From NCBI RefSeq assembly GCF_036711975.1, contig NC_091968.1:29683001-29747000 (forward strand): a stretch of DNA of 64,000 nucleotides. The letters run 5' to 3'. Source of the stretch: Onthophagus taurus (taxonomy: Eukaryota; Arthropoda; Insecta; Coleoptera; Scarabaeidae). Below the pieces are notes generated by a model. The model saw only the letters and a list, made by a program, of their open reading frames with translations. It was not told the DNA's origin and did no database searches. The position numbers and the translations under genes are program-made. Below are positions 10,501-43,107 of the stretch, in pieces (the stretch's first letter is position 1; each line of letters begins with the position of its first letter).

Positions 10501-13500
10501 GGTATCGAGCATTAATCACTGATAGTGATACCGCCAAATCTGACGGCATTGATAGCACAGTATCAATGCTTATAATGTCTTCCGCAGCCCATTGGTAGGA
10601 CATGTCGGAACAGTTTTGAGCATATTGCTTAAATCTGTAAATGGTTGTTCTAGCCACTTTCTCTATATGCAAATGCAGAGGAGATAGGCCAAGCAGAACC
10701 TCCATTGCTAGAGTTGGCGTTGTGCCTATCGCACCAGAGATTGCCAATCCAGCTACTCGTTGAATTCGTGAAAGTTTACTGATAGCTGAAGTCTGTCGGA
10801 CTTTCCTATACCAGGCTGCTGCTCCGTATGTGATCATAGGTCTAACCACAGTCACATAGAGCCAGTACAGTCTTTCAGGGGTAAGACCCCAACTTTTTCC
10901 ACAAAGACTGCGACAAGTCCACAAGGATATTCTAGCTTTGTGCAAAACTCCCTGCAAATGTCCATTCCATGACAGGGTTCTGTCTAGGATTACTCCTAGA
11001 TATTTGTCTTCCTTTGAGAAAGGAATTTCTTCACCTTGGATAGTTGAGCGGATTAGTCCATCCAACTTTCGCTTCCTGGTGAAGGGCGCAACAATTGTCT
11101 TTTGCGGGTTTATTGAGAGGTTCTCTCTCTTACACTAAGCGCAAATGGTATCTAGGGTCACCTGGAGGACTTTAGATATCCTCGGCAAACAGGTTCCTTT
11201 GACCATAACGACAATGTCATCAGCATAAGCTTGTATTTCCACACCAACGGCTTCGACTATCGCAATCAGATCGTCAACTAGGAGGGACCACAGCAGGGGA
11301 GATAACACCCCTCCCTGTGGGCAGCCACCTCCCGGCCTGAAGCGTATCGTATCACCGTGGAGTGAAGTAGAAACTATTCTACTATCTAGCATATTGCGGA
11401 TCCAACCCGCTATAGTTGCTTCCACTCCCCTGTCAAGAGCAGCTCTTTCAAGAGATTGTGGTATTGCGTTGTTGAACGCTCCCTCTATATCCAACGCACA
11501 AACCAAGATTTCTTTATCCTGCAGCGTCCTGGATACTCTACCAACTAAGTTGTGTAGAGCCAATTCTGCTGATTTTCCCGCTTGATAAGCATACTGGTGG
11601 CGACTCAGTGGACCAGATACCAATGGCACCGTACGGATATACCGTTCCAGAACGTTTTCAAGGGTTTTCAGCAGAAATGACGTTAGGCTGATGGGTCGAA
11701 AGGCATTAGGAGTAGGGACCGAACGGCCCGCTTTGGGTATGTAAGATACCCGTACCTTAGTCCATTCTGCCGGCACATATTTCCAGGCGACACTCGCTCT
11801 GAAAATTTTTACCAAAATTGGCAACAACAGAGACCTCCCCTGCTGTAACAAAGCAGGAAAGATATTGTCTTCTCCAGGCGATTTGAACGGCTTAAACGTT
11901 TGAATTGCCTGGTCCACGGATGTGTAAGTGACGACTTTTCTAGCCACACTCCAATCCGTATTTGAGGGGCGCTTTGCCTTGCAGGAATAGCCCGCTGTGG
12001 CATTATCGGCCCTCATCATCAGGCTTCCTGGGAAGTGAGTCTGCATGAGAAGCTCCAACGAGGCTCTGCTAGAGTCCGTAAAACTACCGTCAGGCCGCCT
12101 AAGTGAGCCCAGGGGTAGTGCCGGATCTCTAGCGAGAATCTTGTGAATTCTTGCACTGCTGGGTGTGTCTTTCACTCCCTCACAGAACCTCCTCCAAGAC
12201 TCTCTTTTTGCCTTACGTATGTTTTTGGTGTAATTCGTTAGAGCTTGTTTATATTTCTCCCAGAAGGTTACTTGCGTGTAACGCTGCATATCACAAGCAG
12301 CTATTATGTTTTGAATTACAGTAAGCTTTTATCATTTGCACTCTAACATACTTTAATTCATTTGGAAATATTCCCTCTTTTAAGCATTTGTTTAATAATA
12401 TACATAATACTTCTCTTATTGTTGGATCTATGTTCTGAATTAGTTTCGTTGTCATCCTGTAAACATTTTTGTATTTGTCTTATTCAAGTTTTTGATTATC
12501 TTTTCCACTTCTTCTTATATTGATCATCTTATATTGATTATCTTCTTCATATTGATAGTTTGAGTTTTATCACTGAGAGAATTATTTTCTTTCTTGCGCC
12601 TTGTTTCTTGTTTCACTATATTCCAGGCAGCAATTATTTTATTTTCTGAATATCATCATCATAAATAAGCTTTTTTTTGTATTATCTAACAGTTTTCGCG
12701 TTGTGCGATAAACCAGAGATTGCCAATCCAGCTACTCGTTGAATTCGTGAAAGTTTACTAATAACTGAAGTCTGTCGGGCTTTCCTATACCAGGCTTTGC
12801 CATGCAGGAATAGGCCACTGTGACATTATTAGCCCACATCATCAAGCATCCTAGGAAGTGAGTTTGCATGTGAAGCTCTAACAAGGCTCTGCTGGAGTCT
12901 GTATTTGTGATTAAGTAAATTATTTGATTCTATAAAATTCTATAAACAAGGATAAAAAAATTTGATGCTAATAAAGCTTAAAAAAATGCGTCCTAAATAG
13001 TTTATTTTAATAAAATCAATATATTTAAGTAGGACCTGGGGCTCGAAGTAATACATTGGCTGGGATTTTGGGTGGTGCTCTTCCAAAACTATCAACAGAA
13101 CAAACCGATTCAGTTAGCAAGGCGAAGAAATATGCCATGGAACAAAGTATTAAAATGGTTTTAATGAAACAAACGTTAGCTCATCAACAACAGGTAAATA
13201 AAGAGTATTTTGTTATTAAAATTTATTTTTTATAATTTAATTTTTTTGTTTTTAACTTATTTTTTTTTTAATTGGTTTTATTTTAATTGGTCAAAAAATT
13301 TAGGTTAAATTTCTCTTAAAACCCTGTTTAAATTTGCTCCGCAGAAACATAAAACGTTCCAGCGACACCAAGTATTGGTTTTAATGTGCAGGTTAGTGTC
13401 TAACGTTTGTTGCGTAGACGTTTTTACGGCGAGCCCGCCCGCGGGGCGAGAGCTCCTTGCGGACCAACAATTATAAGAAAAATAATGCTCTTATTGAGCT

Positions 13501-15904
13501 TACTATTAACTCCTTTTCAATATTGTAAAAAAATGAGCAAACTAAAAGCAAAAAAAAATGTTACAAAAAAAAAACAAATTAAGAAGTGAATTGTAAACGT
13601 ATGCCCCTCTGTTGTTACAGCAAATGGCTAGTCAGAGGACGCAAGTACAACGCCAACAGGCTCTCGCCCTAATGTGCAGGTTAGCCCTTAAAAAAAAACA
13701 AAAAAATAATAAAAGAAATGGTCGAAAATCATCTTTTTAGGTTCTAACACTTCAACGCATTATAATTGTATTATTTTAAACGATTTTTTAATAAATATTT
13801 ATGCGTTAAAGGGTTAAATAGAATTAAGAATCTAAATCAACAAGATGTCTTATTTAAGTGTTAAAAAATGAGACAATTTGTAAGATTTTAGATTAATATA
13901 ATGGATATTATTTACAAATTGTTGAATACTAACCATTATATTCGAAATTAATCTTTCTCTTTATACAACGACCTTTCTTTTGCATGTATGTACAAAAATG
14001 ATGATCACTTTTGATAATTTTAAGCGAAGTTGTCGAGATTTTTTTTAATATAACCTTAAAAATTACTCCAACTCATGAAAATTAACCAAAAAAGCTGATA
14101 AGATCTGATTATATGTACTTACAACTTCTAATTTTTGCTTTATTAAAAGAGTATAGTAATATGGAAAGAATTCAATTTTACTAACATATTTTTTTTTTAT
14201 TTTTCTTTTTCAACTCCAACCCACGGCTACATAAAATAATTAAAAATAGAGTTTACGTTGGAAGTATAAGTTTCGAATTGAAAGAGGACACAATAAGACA
14301 ATCTTTTCTGCCATTCGGCCCCATAAAATCCATTAACATGTCTTGGGATCCCGTTACGCAAAAACACAAAGGTTTCGCATTCGTTGAATATGAAATTCCG
14401 GAAGCCGCCCAATTAGCTTTGGAACAAATGAACGGCGTTATGATCGGCGGAAGAAACATTAAGGTTGTTGGAAGACCGAGTAATATGCCCCAAGCGCAAG
14501 CTGTCATCGATGAAATTCAAGAGGAAGCGAAAAATTACAATCGCATATACGTTGCTAGTATACATCCAGATTTAACTGAAGATGATATTAAAAGGTAAAT
14601 ATTCAAATTTATTTAAATTGAATTTAGAATTTAAATAAATTAATTAATAAATAATATAAAATAAGAAAGATGGCGCAAATTCGTCGGTAATGTAGTTATC
14701 GATTTTTATTTTTGGTTAATAAACATAACCTATTAAAAAATTAAATTTTAAAAGAAAAATTGTATTCTAAAAACATATTTTTTTTCAATAATAGTGTTTT
14801 TGAAGCTTTTGGTCCAATAATATACTGTAAATTAGCTCAAGGAAGTACCGCACATAAACATAAAGGTTATGGTTTTATCGAATACGAAACGGCACAAGCA
14901 GCAAACGAAGCAATAGCAAGTATGAATTTATTCGATTTAGGTGGACAGTATTTACGAGTAGGAAGAGCAATAACACCTCCAAACGCTTTAATGGGACCTT
15001 CTTCGGGAAGTACAGCAATGCCAACAGCGGCTGCAGTTGCCGCAGCTGCAGCTACAGCTAAAATCCAAGCGATGGATGCGGTGGCAAGCAATGCGGTAGC
15101 TTTAGGATTATCAAAACTCAGCCAAACACCAAGTATACCAACAGTTGTACCTCAAATTCCCGCAATACCCGCTGCGATAACCACACTTCCCACAATTCAA
15201 AATCAAATAGTTCAAAGTACGCTTCCAGGGTATATCCCACCTCCGGGAGTTGCGATTCCTCAATTAGCGGCGGTTCAAGTTAATTTACCGCCGGCTACAA
15301 CGAATATTAACGCTACGACGACGCCCCATGTCGGGACTACGAATCTCCAAACAACAACGGTTAACGCGGCTTCAACGCAAGAAGCTATGAAGAGGGCCCA
15401 AGAAGCTCAGTTAAAACAACAAGAAGAGTTACAAAAGAAATTATTAGATCAAAACGAACCTCAAACGTTACAGCAACAAGAAAATATGTCGATTAAGGGT
15501 CAAAATGCAAGACATTTGGTGATGCAAAAATTGATGAGAAAGGTTGATTCAAAGGTGGTAATTTTAAGAAATATGGTAGGACCTGAAGATGTTGATCAAA
15601 CACTTCAGGAAGAAATCGAAGAGGAGTGTACAAAATTTGGGAATGTTGAGAGAGTTATTATTTATAATGAAAAGCAATCTGAAGATGATGATACTGATGT
15701 TATTGTGAAGATTTTTGTGGAGTTTACAGAAACGAAAGGTAACTTTAAATTTTTTTTAACTTTACTTAAATTAAATATATTTCTTTATTAATAGAAGCTG
15801 AAAGAGCAAGAGATGCGCTGAATGGAAGATATTTTGGTGGACGAATGGTACGAGCATCACTTTATGACCAAACGTTATTTGATCATAGTGATTTTTCTGG
15901 ATAA
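7546..15904 (+). CDS. hfp: Poly(U)-binding splicing factor PUF60 / half pint
   Basis: Coding exons: 7546-7596, 7649-7712, 8462-8521, 13033-13193, then either 13345-13391 or 13621-13679, then 14250-14594, 14795-15738, 15795-15904. The protein is 597 residues with the 59-nt exon, 593 with the 47-nt one. RRM1 starts at [23 protein letters not shown]2 at [18 protein letters not shown] with KGYGFIEYE, and the C-terminal UHM-type domain at [20 protein letters not shown], ending [20 protein letters not shown]. An alanine- and threonine-rich linker separates RRM2 from the UHM. PUF60 binds pyrimidine tracts with U2AF and regulates 3' splice-site choice; in Drosophila half pint controls alternative splicing. 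Intron 3 (8522-13032) is swollen by transposons. An AATAAA lies at 16015. It is tail to tail with the NDUFAF2-like gene. Confidence 0.95.
8621..9188. mobile_element. TIR MITE, TA-flanked (family shared with 50335-50786)
   Basis: Terminal inverted repeats of about 36 bp start TAGTCTTCC and end GGAAGAGTA with GTTTTTATGAC inside, flanked by TA. No transposase is encoded. An internal AACAAAGACGGGGTTGTAA segment is shared with the copy at 50337-50784. TA duplication suggests Tc1/mariner-type mobilisation. Confidence 0.75.
9735..9847 (-). mobile_element. Old non-LTR reverse transcriptase relic (part 1)
   Basis: The minus strand reads [20 protein letters not shown], the familiar [D]LSKAFD-VDH RT motif. 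Its upstream (N-terminal) part, reading [20 protein letters not shown], is on the far side of the younger element at about 12340-12440, so this Jockey-like relic was cut in two. DNA from 9189 to 9734 shows only weak traces. Confidence 0.5.
9848..12300 (-). mobile_element. RNase H-bearing non-LTR retrotransposon, copy 1 (5'-truncated)
   Basis: One minus-strand reading frame spans 12289-9959 and is broken by a single amber codon at 11135-11137. It holds RT motifs ([20 protein letters not shown], the catalytic [19 protein letters not shown]) and then an RNase H domain ([38 protein letters not shown]). The 3' end is a (TGTAA)n tail at about 9848-9868. This layout fits I- or LOA-like clades. ORF1 and the endonuclease are absent. 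Compared with copy 2 it lacks about 300 bp near 9961, including the C-terminal zinc knuckle. It lies in intron 3 of PUF60 and splits an older RT relic. Confidence 0.9.
12301..12480 (-). mobile_element. Old non-LTR reverse transcriptase relic (part 2)
   Basis: The minus strand reads [20 protein letters not shown] followed by [12 protein letters not shown], the region just before the RPISLLP motif in Jockey-type RTs. It continues the relic at 9735-9847. From 12480 to 12715 I see only AT-rich intron sequence. Confidence 0.5.
12716..12902 (-). mobile_element. Internally deleted fragment of the same RNase H non-LTR family
   Basis: The first part matches 10734-10817 and the second matches about 11973-12075, in the same orientation but joined directly. 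The junction carries GCTTTGCC. It is a separate, more diverged insertion or a deletion derivative, with about 1.15 kb missing. Confidence 0.75.
13345..13391 (+). other. hfp: PUF60 alternative exon 5a
   Basis: Acceptor GCTCCGCAG and donor CAG|GTTAGT frame a 47-nt exon reading [15 protein letters not shown] and sharing the LMC(R) ending with exon 5b. It enters in phase 0 and leaves in phase 2, exactly like 5b, so either one can be used, but using both breaks the frame. Confidence 0.7.
13621..13679 (+). other. hfp: PUF60 alternative exon 5b
   Basis: A 59-nt exon after TGTTGTTACAG, reading [19 protein letters not shown], then donor CAG|GTTAGC. It resembles the MAAQRQRALAIMCR region of vertebrate PUF60, so it is likely the canonical form. 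Confidence 0.8.
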
Positions 15905-16091
15905 AAGAGATTTGATAACATATTTTATTTCTACTGTGTAGGAAAAATAATCGTAATTATTTTGTAAGACGCATTTTTTGCATGTATAAACTTGTTTATC
16001 GATCTTAAGATGTAAATAAAATTAATTCATTGTCAAGTATTTTTATTATTTCTAAAAAAATAAATTACTAAAATTATTGTAACTATTTTAT

Positions 16092-16517
16092 TTATTCATT
16101 TCGATCTTTTCCTGGAGTTAGCTCATATTCAGTTCGTTTTGGAAATGATTCAAACCCTTTCGTGGCGGGCGTCATTAATCCTCCTTTTTTATCCACTTCT
16201 ATTGCGTTTATTTTCTTCATATGGATAAGAGCTAAATTACGGTCGATTTCATCCTCTGTGGGGGGCTCCCGTCTTTTCCCTCGAAGCCATGCTTGCCACT
16301 CGGGGGGTAATTCTTGTTCGAAATTCTCCTTGTTTATAGGTTCAAACCATCGTTCTCTTCGTCTACCGAGCGATGGATCGGCTGGAATTTCAAAATATTT
16401 CGTTCCGTGGTAATCTTTTCCAATTAAATCTCCTGACCATTGCCTCGGTTTTATCGAATTTATGAAATTTTTTAAGATTTTAGCGAGAATACTTCTGGAT
16501 TGCGGTTGATTTGACAT
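16092..16517 (-). CDS. NDUFAF2: NDUFAF2-like mitochondrial complex I assembly factor
   Basis: A single exon of 141 residues starting MSNQPQSRSILAKILKNFIN. An in-frame ATG at 16559 adds 14 residues (MYLMLVKLIVKDKN) but lies in what looks like leader sequence, so 16517 is preferred. Family signatures are GKDYHGTKYFEIPADPSLGR, RWFEPI, ELPPEWQAWLRGKRREPPTE. NDUFAF2 (mimitin, B17.2L) assists late assembly of respiratory complex I in the inner mitochondrial membrane and is a paralog of subunit NDUFA12. It is tail to tail with PUF60 (187 bp) and divergent from Slik. Confidence 0.85.
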   Translation of the reverse strand: MSNQPQSRSILAKILKNFINSIKPRQWSGDLIGKDYHGTKYFEIPADPSLGRRRERWFEPINKENFEQELPPEWQAWLRGKRREPPTEDEIDRNLALIHMKKINAIEVDKKGGLMTPATKGFESFPKRTEYELTPGKDRNE

Positions 16518-16559
16518 ATTTTTATCTTTGACAATCAACTTCACCAACATTAAATACAA

Positions 16560-17290
16560 AAATAACTGTGGATTTTAAAGCTGTGTTTTGTAATAAATTA
16601 AATTAATTTATTAATTATATTTAAATAGAGGGTGTAAATATAGTTTGTGAACGTGTTTTGTTAGATGTTTTAATTTAATTCGTTGTGATATTGCGTTTTA
16701 AATGTAGTAGAGGCGTGGCAACACTGTAAAGGTAACTGCTAACTAGTAACTAGTAAAAAATGATATGGCCGCCTAAGTGTGTATGAAATGTGATAAAAAC
16801 ACGGTGTTTTCGTGTAGAAAAGGTGTAATTTAAATCCAGTGTTGAGTGTGGATTCCGTGCCAATTAGAAAAATGTAAGTTTGTACTCTTGAAATGTAAAA
16901 TCGGCCGATGTTAGCTGTAGCGATTTTGCATACACTGACGTGCAAATTCCTTTCACTGCATTAAAAATCGAACCTACGTTCTCAAAATCTAAATTTCTAA
17001 ACCCCGGAGCCCCCCGATTCGACGTAAATAACTCCTGTGCTAATCGAATATCCTCGCTTAATTAAATCAATTCAGAGTATTAGTAGAAGTAGTCAATAGA
17101 TTTTTTTCGTAAATTTTTAGAAAAAAAATGGGATGAATCTTAGGGGTTTGTTTAAAAAGAACGATTATTTAGTGTTAATTTAATACAAGAAGTAAAATCA
17201 AGCTTAAATCTTTATAGATCCACCGAGACGTTCAAATGGCACTAAAAATAATAAAATAACCTCAAAAAGAAACCCCACAACGAACTCAAA
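16560..17290. promoter_or_regulatory. Divergent promoter / 5' leader region of NDUFAF2-like and Slik
   Basis: About 730 bp separates the two outward-facing genes. It likely contains the Slik 5' untranslated region. No TATA box is clear. A possible donor GTAAGT at 16872 (AAAAATGTAAGTTTG) may end a noncoding first Slik exon, with the coding exon acceptor near the end of the region. Confidence 0.4.
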
Positions 17291-37729
<20,439 letters not shown>

Positions 37730-38254
37730 TTAATTAAAAAAAAATTAAATACTCTCGTTAAAACGTGTATATAAAAAATATTGATTTATCGAGTTTAACG
37801 TAGCCATTTAAGAGATAATGATTTATATTTAGTTTATTAAAGTTTCTTTTTGATTCTCTGACTGAGCGTTTAAAATTATTTGTATAAAGGAATTAAAAAA
37901 AAGTATTTTTATCCAACACTTTATAAGTAGAATTTAACATTCAGATTCGATTGTAAAAAAAAAGATAAAATTAAGAATTGGTTTAAAAAGTGCCTATTTT
38001 TGGCCATACTTAGCCAATCGTCCGAAAAGAATGAAATTGAATTAGATTTTTTTGTCGTGTAATGTACATAATATAAATACTGCTATAATATAATAATATA
38101 TGATTTAGATTTATATAGCGGAAAGCATTTAGTCAATTATACCCCAACAACAAGGACTCGGAGTGAGTGATGCGTTTATACATATATTTTTTCTACTTAT
38201 AGTACCATATATATATATATTGTCTATACCGTATATATATTGTGCATTACTACT
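37730..38254. other. Slik 3' untranslated region and downstream DNA
   Basis: AT-rich sequence after the stop of last exon B, with a TATATATA microsatellite near 38205-38220. No gene. Confidence 0.5.
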
Positions 38255-38357
38255 TACATCAATAAATTCATATATACCATTTATTTTTTTCTTTAACCTT
38301 TTAATAAAAACAAATTTTTTAAATACTTTTATTATTTATTACGTAACTTGTGTTTCT
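38255..38357. repeat. Left copy of a ~100-bp direct duplication around the transposon cluster
   Basis: ATCAATAAATTCATAT, then AATAAAAACAAATTTT and TTATTTATTACGTAA recur in the same order at 43473-43552, where they overlap the DDRGK1 stop codon and 3' UTR. The left copy has about 20 extra bases in the middle. Confidence 0.65.
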
Positions 38358-38366
38358 AAACCCGAA

Positions 38367-38545
38367 TCTTTCTAGACCTAGGTTTAGTGGTAGTTCTAGT
38401 TTTACACTAGCACTAGAACTAACGCTATAGAACTAGAATCATTTGGTTTTAGCTGCATATCTCTAAAGAGGGCTAAACCAGAATGATTTTAGTTCTAGGT
38501 AAAGTGTTAGTTCTAGTTTTACACCAGCACTGTTGCTATATACCA
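38367..38545. repeat. CTAG-rich palindromic repeat, copy 3
   Basis: Same family, with the added GGCTAAAC and TTTGGTTTTAGC motifs seen in other copies. It sits at the left edge of the transposon cluster between Slik and DDRGK1. Confidence 0.6.
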
Positions 38546-39364
38546 GGTGTTTAAGAATTGTGTTCGGATATTTTGCCCACTTATAGTTCTCATCAAGATA
38601 ATAAACGGTTCCAGTGTAAAGCGTCTTGGTCATCAAATGTTTATTTAATTGGGAAAAATACAAACAGAACATAAAATGCTTAAAGTAAATGCTCTACACG
38701 ATCTCCCTCCATTTGAAGACATACTTCACATCTTCGTACAAAAGGATCGCGCACTCTTTCAAAAACTCCTGAAAATTGGCGAATAGTCTCTCATTTGCTT
38801 TGTATTCTTTGCTGGAGATCCTCCAAGTTATTAACAGGTGCTGAATACACTAATGATTTTAAGTAACCCCATGCAAAAAGTCTGGTGGATTAAAATCAGG
38901 TGATCTAGGTAGCCAAACTATTAAACCTCCTCTTCCTGTCCATCTTCCATAAAATTCAGTTAAGATAATTATGAACAATGATCGCAAAATGTGCAGACTC
39001 GCCATTATGCATGAACTATATTTAGGTTTTCAAAATGTTTCGCAGAAAGTTCAAATAAGTTTCACGAGTTAAGTGATTAGGAAGAATTGTTGGTCCTATC
39101 AATCGGTCATCAAGTATACCAAGCCAAATATTTACAGAAATCTTATAGTGGCTTCTTGATTGCACAACAGCGTGAGGATTTTCATCCGCCCAAACATGAT
39201 TGTTATGTAAATTCAAAATTCCGTCTTTTGTACAAGCAGCTTCGTCAGTGAATAAAACACTAGCTTGAAATATGGGATTTTATGCAAGCTTCTGCAACAT
39301 CACTTCACAAAATGCTCTTCTTGAAACGTAGTCAGGAGCGACAAGTTCTTCACTCGTTGAACAT

Positions 39365-41387
39365 GGTAAGGATAATAATAATAATAATTTATTCATGTAA
39401 TATCACTAATCACATAGAAATCGTCATACAAAAAAAGAAAGATTATTTATTATAAAGATTATTTAAAAGACTAATCAAGAAGGTATTCAGACCACGAATA
39501 GTAACACTTGGCAACTAAATAGTCCTTCACCCATTTTTTAAAACTCAAAATTTTCTTACTTCTGACGTCTTCGGGTAACTTGTTGTAGAATTTGACTCCC
39601 CAATAGTCAGCATATTTTTTAGTAGTTTCAATTCTGTGTAGTGGCGGTCTCAACATTTCTTTTTCTCTGGTGTTGTGTGAGTGGATATATACATTTTCAG
39701 TAAATTTGATCTTATTTTAATGTACGTATAGTAGAGTTGCTAATATGTATGCCCCAAATAAGGTAAGTAATTTTTCTCTTTTGAACGATTCTTTGCAACT
39801 TTCGGTCGATTCCAGATCACACAGTGCACGAACTGCCTTTTTCTGCAATCCGAAGACTCTTCCAATGTTGGACGAGTGGCCCCAAACAACAATGCCATAC
39901 GTCGCAATCGTATAGAAATTCGCGTAGTAGGCAATTTTTGCAACTTCATGAGAGGCAACTTTTTTAAGACGTCGGATAACATAAACAGCCGTTGACAATT
40001 TTTTACATATGGCATCAATGTGAGGACACCACGTCAGCTTAACATCCAATATTAAACCTAGAAACTTAACAGCTTCAGAGTTGTTGGGTTTCTTAAAATC
40101 AATGACAAGTTTCTCAGTTTTGTTTTCATTCAGTTTTAGCTTATTGTTCGAGAACCATTCTTTAGCTCTTTTGGTTGCAGCCGTGGACCGCTCCCGCAAC
40201 GCCTGATGATCTCTATCTTTGATCAAGATTGAAGTATCGTCTGCATAAATACAAACATCTTCCTTGACATGCACCGGTAAGTCGTTGATGTATATCAAAA
40301 ACAGCAGAGGGCCGAGTATTGACCCTTGAGGTACTCCATATTTTATTTCCTTCATTTCAGACGATTGATTTGCCCAGAAGACATATTGTTGTCTTCCATG
40401 CAGATAGGATCTAATCAGATTTAATTGTTGACCTCTAATTCCGTAGAAACTTAGTTTACCCAACAGTACTTCATGACACACCGTGTCAAACGCTTTGCTT
40501 AGGTCCAATAGATTGATTTGCACCAGCTGCTGCTCATCCAAACCATTCAATACAAATTCCATTACCTTCATAATCCCAGAAATTGTGGATCTATTTTCAC
40601 GATAACCATGTTGGTTATTATTTAAAAAATCATTGCGGTTTAAATATCTTACTAATCTGTTTAAAATTAACTTTTCAAAGACCTTTGAGAGAACTGGCAG
40701 AATCGAAATCGGCCTATAATTTTCACAGTCGTTAACATCACCTTTCTTGTGGACTGGTAGAACCTTCGCTATTTTCATTTCTTCGGGAAAAACACCTTCA
40801 GACGCACATTGATTGAGGAGAAACGTTAGTGGTTCCACACACTGTTGAATGATTTTCTTTAGAATATTGGTGTTCAAGCCATATTTATCAGCTGTATTAT
40901 TATTCTTCATTTTGTTCACAACTTCAATTAATTCGAAGACAGTTATAGGTTCAAAGTAAAAGGATTTAAATTATCAATTTTACTATCCCTGAGGTAAACC
41001 TCATAAGAACTAGTGCTAATTACATCTCTCAAAATGTTGGTTGCGATTGTATTGAAATAATTTCCCAGGTCTGCGGCGTCAATGTTGGTGGCAGTTGTGG
41101 TTTTACGTTTAGATTGACACACATTATTGATCACATCCCACATGGCCTTGATTTTATTGTTTGTGTTCAGAATATAATTACCGGAAGCTTTTTTCTTGTT
41201 TTCAGTGATTTTGTTCATATATTCTGTCTTATATTTTTTATACAGGCGAAAGCCTTCAGCATCTTTAGTCTTTTGAGCTATAGTGAGTAAAGCATCCAAA
41301 GTATCTTTTAGGTTATTTAATTCATGTGAGTGGTTAAACCGTACTTTTTTTACTATTTTTTTTTCTTTTGTAGGAAAGGAAAGGATA
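39365..41387 (-). mobile_element. CR1/Jockey-group non-LTR retrotransposon
   Basis: The minus strand has RT with NYRPISILPVLSKVFEKLIL, LLDLSKAFDTVCHEVLLGKL, YGVPQGSILGPLLFLIYIND and the catalytic IYADDTSILI (in 40919-39717), preceded by a linker ORF (41299-40943) that a frameshift separates. A C-terminal part follows at 39656-39471. The 3' tail is (ATT)n at 39371-39390. Flanks GGTAAGGATA (39365) and GGAAAGGATA (41378) look like a target duplication with one mismatch. No RNase H. Confidence 0.88.
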
Positions 41388-41590
41388 CAATTGTTGCTGA
41401 CGTAAAATTCTCCAAACTAGAGAGCCATTAATGTTTACAGCAGCAGATCTTGCACTCCTACCTGAATTTTCTTCAACCCTTCTCAAAACATTTCCTTCTA
41501 CTGCAGGAGTACTCTCAGATCGCGTTCGCCAGCATCGTAGTGAGTTGTTTTAAAAGAACCCACTACCGACAAACGTTGATGCAATTTTGC

Positions 41591-43107
41591 GAACAATTTA
41601 ACATTACATTACATTACATAGAATACATATCGGGTAGACGGACCAACCAACCTTGCACCGTGACCCTAAGGATCTATTTTACCCCGATAGATATCGTTAT
41701 CAAATTTCACCGTGCAGTCCAATGCTCTTAACGAACATTAATACCTTGCTCGGCGAAAGGTCATTCAGATCTTTTGAGGAGATAAACTGCGACCCAAAAA
41801 TCGAGAATCTGATACGGTTAATGGCAGGGCAGTGGCATAAAACATGCTCAACCGTCTCTGCTTCCTCCGCACATAGTCGGCATTCAACATCGTCGGCTAA
41901 ACCCAACAAGTTGAGGTGTGCTTTTAATCGGCAGTGCCCATTAGAACTTTTATGCTACTACGGGCAAGTCCTAAAATATTCCCGGGTCTCATTCCAGGAG
42001 AACTGGTCCACAGTAGGCGAAGTCTCTCTTCAGCCCACAGTCCAATTCTATATTTGGCCATCGCAAATGATACACCAACACACAAACGCTTCAGCGCTGC
42101 CATCTCGTGCTAGCTTATCTGCCGCTTCATTGCCAGCAACCCCAGAGTGACCCGGGACCCAGATCAGAGAGACTCTGTTATCACAACTTAGTGTGTTTAA
42201 TGTTCTCTTACAGTCATTAACCACAGCGCCTGGAGAGCGGCTTGACTGTCTGAGAAAATTCGTACTGTCATGTTCTTCACCCCTCTTTCAAGAAGGATTT
42301 TAGTACCCATGTCAATAGCAAATACTTCCGCCTGGAATACAGTACAGTACGTACCCAGGCTGTAGGCTTGCTTAATTCGAGGTGTCTGGCAGTATACTCC
42401 TGCTCCTACCCCTTCAGGCGTTTTTGATCCATCTGTGTACAAGCAAATGTCTGCCCGAACCAGAGAATTTTCATTTTCGATCCAGGACTGCCGCTCAGGC
42501 AGTACAATCTGGTATCGAGCATTAATCACTGATAGTGATACCGCCAAATCTGACGGCATTGATAGCACAGTATCAGTGCTTATAATGTCTTCCGCAGCCC
42601 ATTGGTAGGACATGTCGGAACAGTTTTGAGCATATTGCTTAAATCTGTAAATGGTTGTTCTAGCCACTTTCTCTATATGCAAATGCAGAGGAGATAGGCC
42701 AAGCAGAACCTCCATTGCTAGAGTTGGCGTTGTGCCTATCGCACCAGAGATTGCCAATCCAGCTACTCGTTGAATTCGTGAAAGTTTACTGATAACTGAA
42801 GTCTGTCGGACTTTCCTATACCAGGCTGCTGCTCCGTATGTGATCATAGGTCTAACCACAGTCGCATAGAGCCAGTACAATTTTTCAGGGGTAAGACCCC
42901 AATTTTTTCCACAAAGACTGCGACAAGTCCACAAGGATAGTCTAGCTTTGTGCAAAACTCCCTGCAAATGTCCATTCCATGACAGGGTTTTGTCTAGGAT
43001 TACTCCTAGATATTTGACTTCCTTTGAGAAAGGAATTTCTTCACCTTGGATAGTTGGGCGGATTAGTTCATCCAACTTTCGCTTGCTGGTGAAGGGAACA
43101 ATTTAAC
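41591..43107 (-). mobile_element. RNase H non-LTR retrotransposon, copy 2, with 12-bp TSD
   Basis: Body 41603-43095 between perfect GAACAATTTAAC repeats. It is the same family as 9848-12300 and nearly identical over the shared part, but 5'-truncated inside RT. It retains the C-terminal zinc knuckle (CRLCAEEAETVEHVLCHC at 41880-41830), which copy 1 has lost. Small deletions near 42079 and 42223 break its RNase H frame. The 3' tail is (TGTAA)n. Confidence 0.92.

Noticed and set aside
9830..12312. Target-site duplication for RNase H element copy 1
   Set aside because: ATCACA occurs near both ends, but six bases with unclear boundaries in AT-rich DNA are not convincing.
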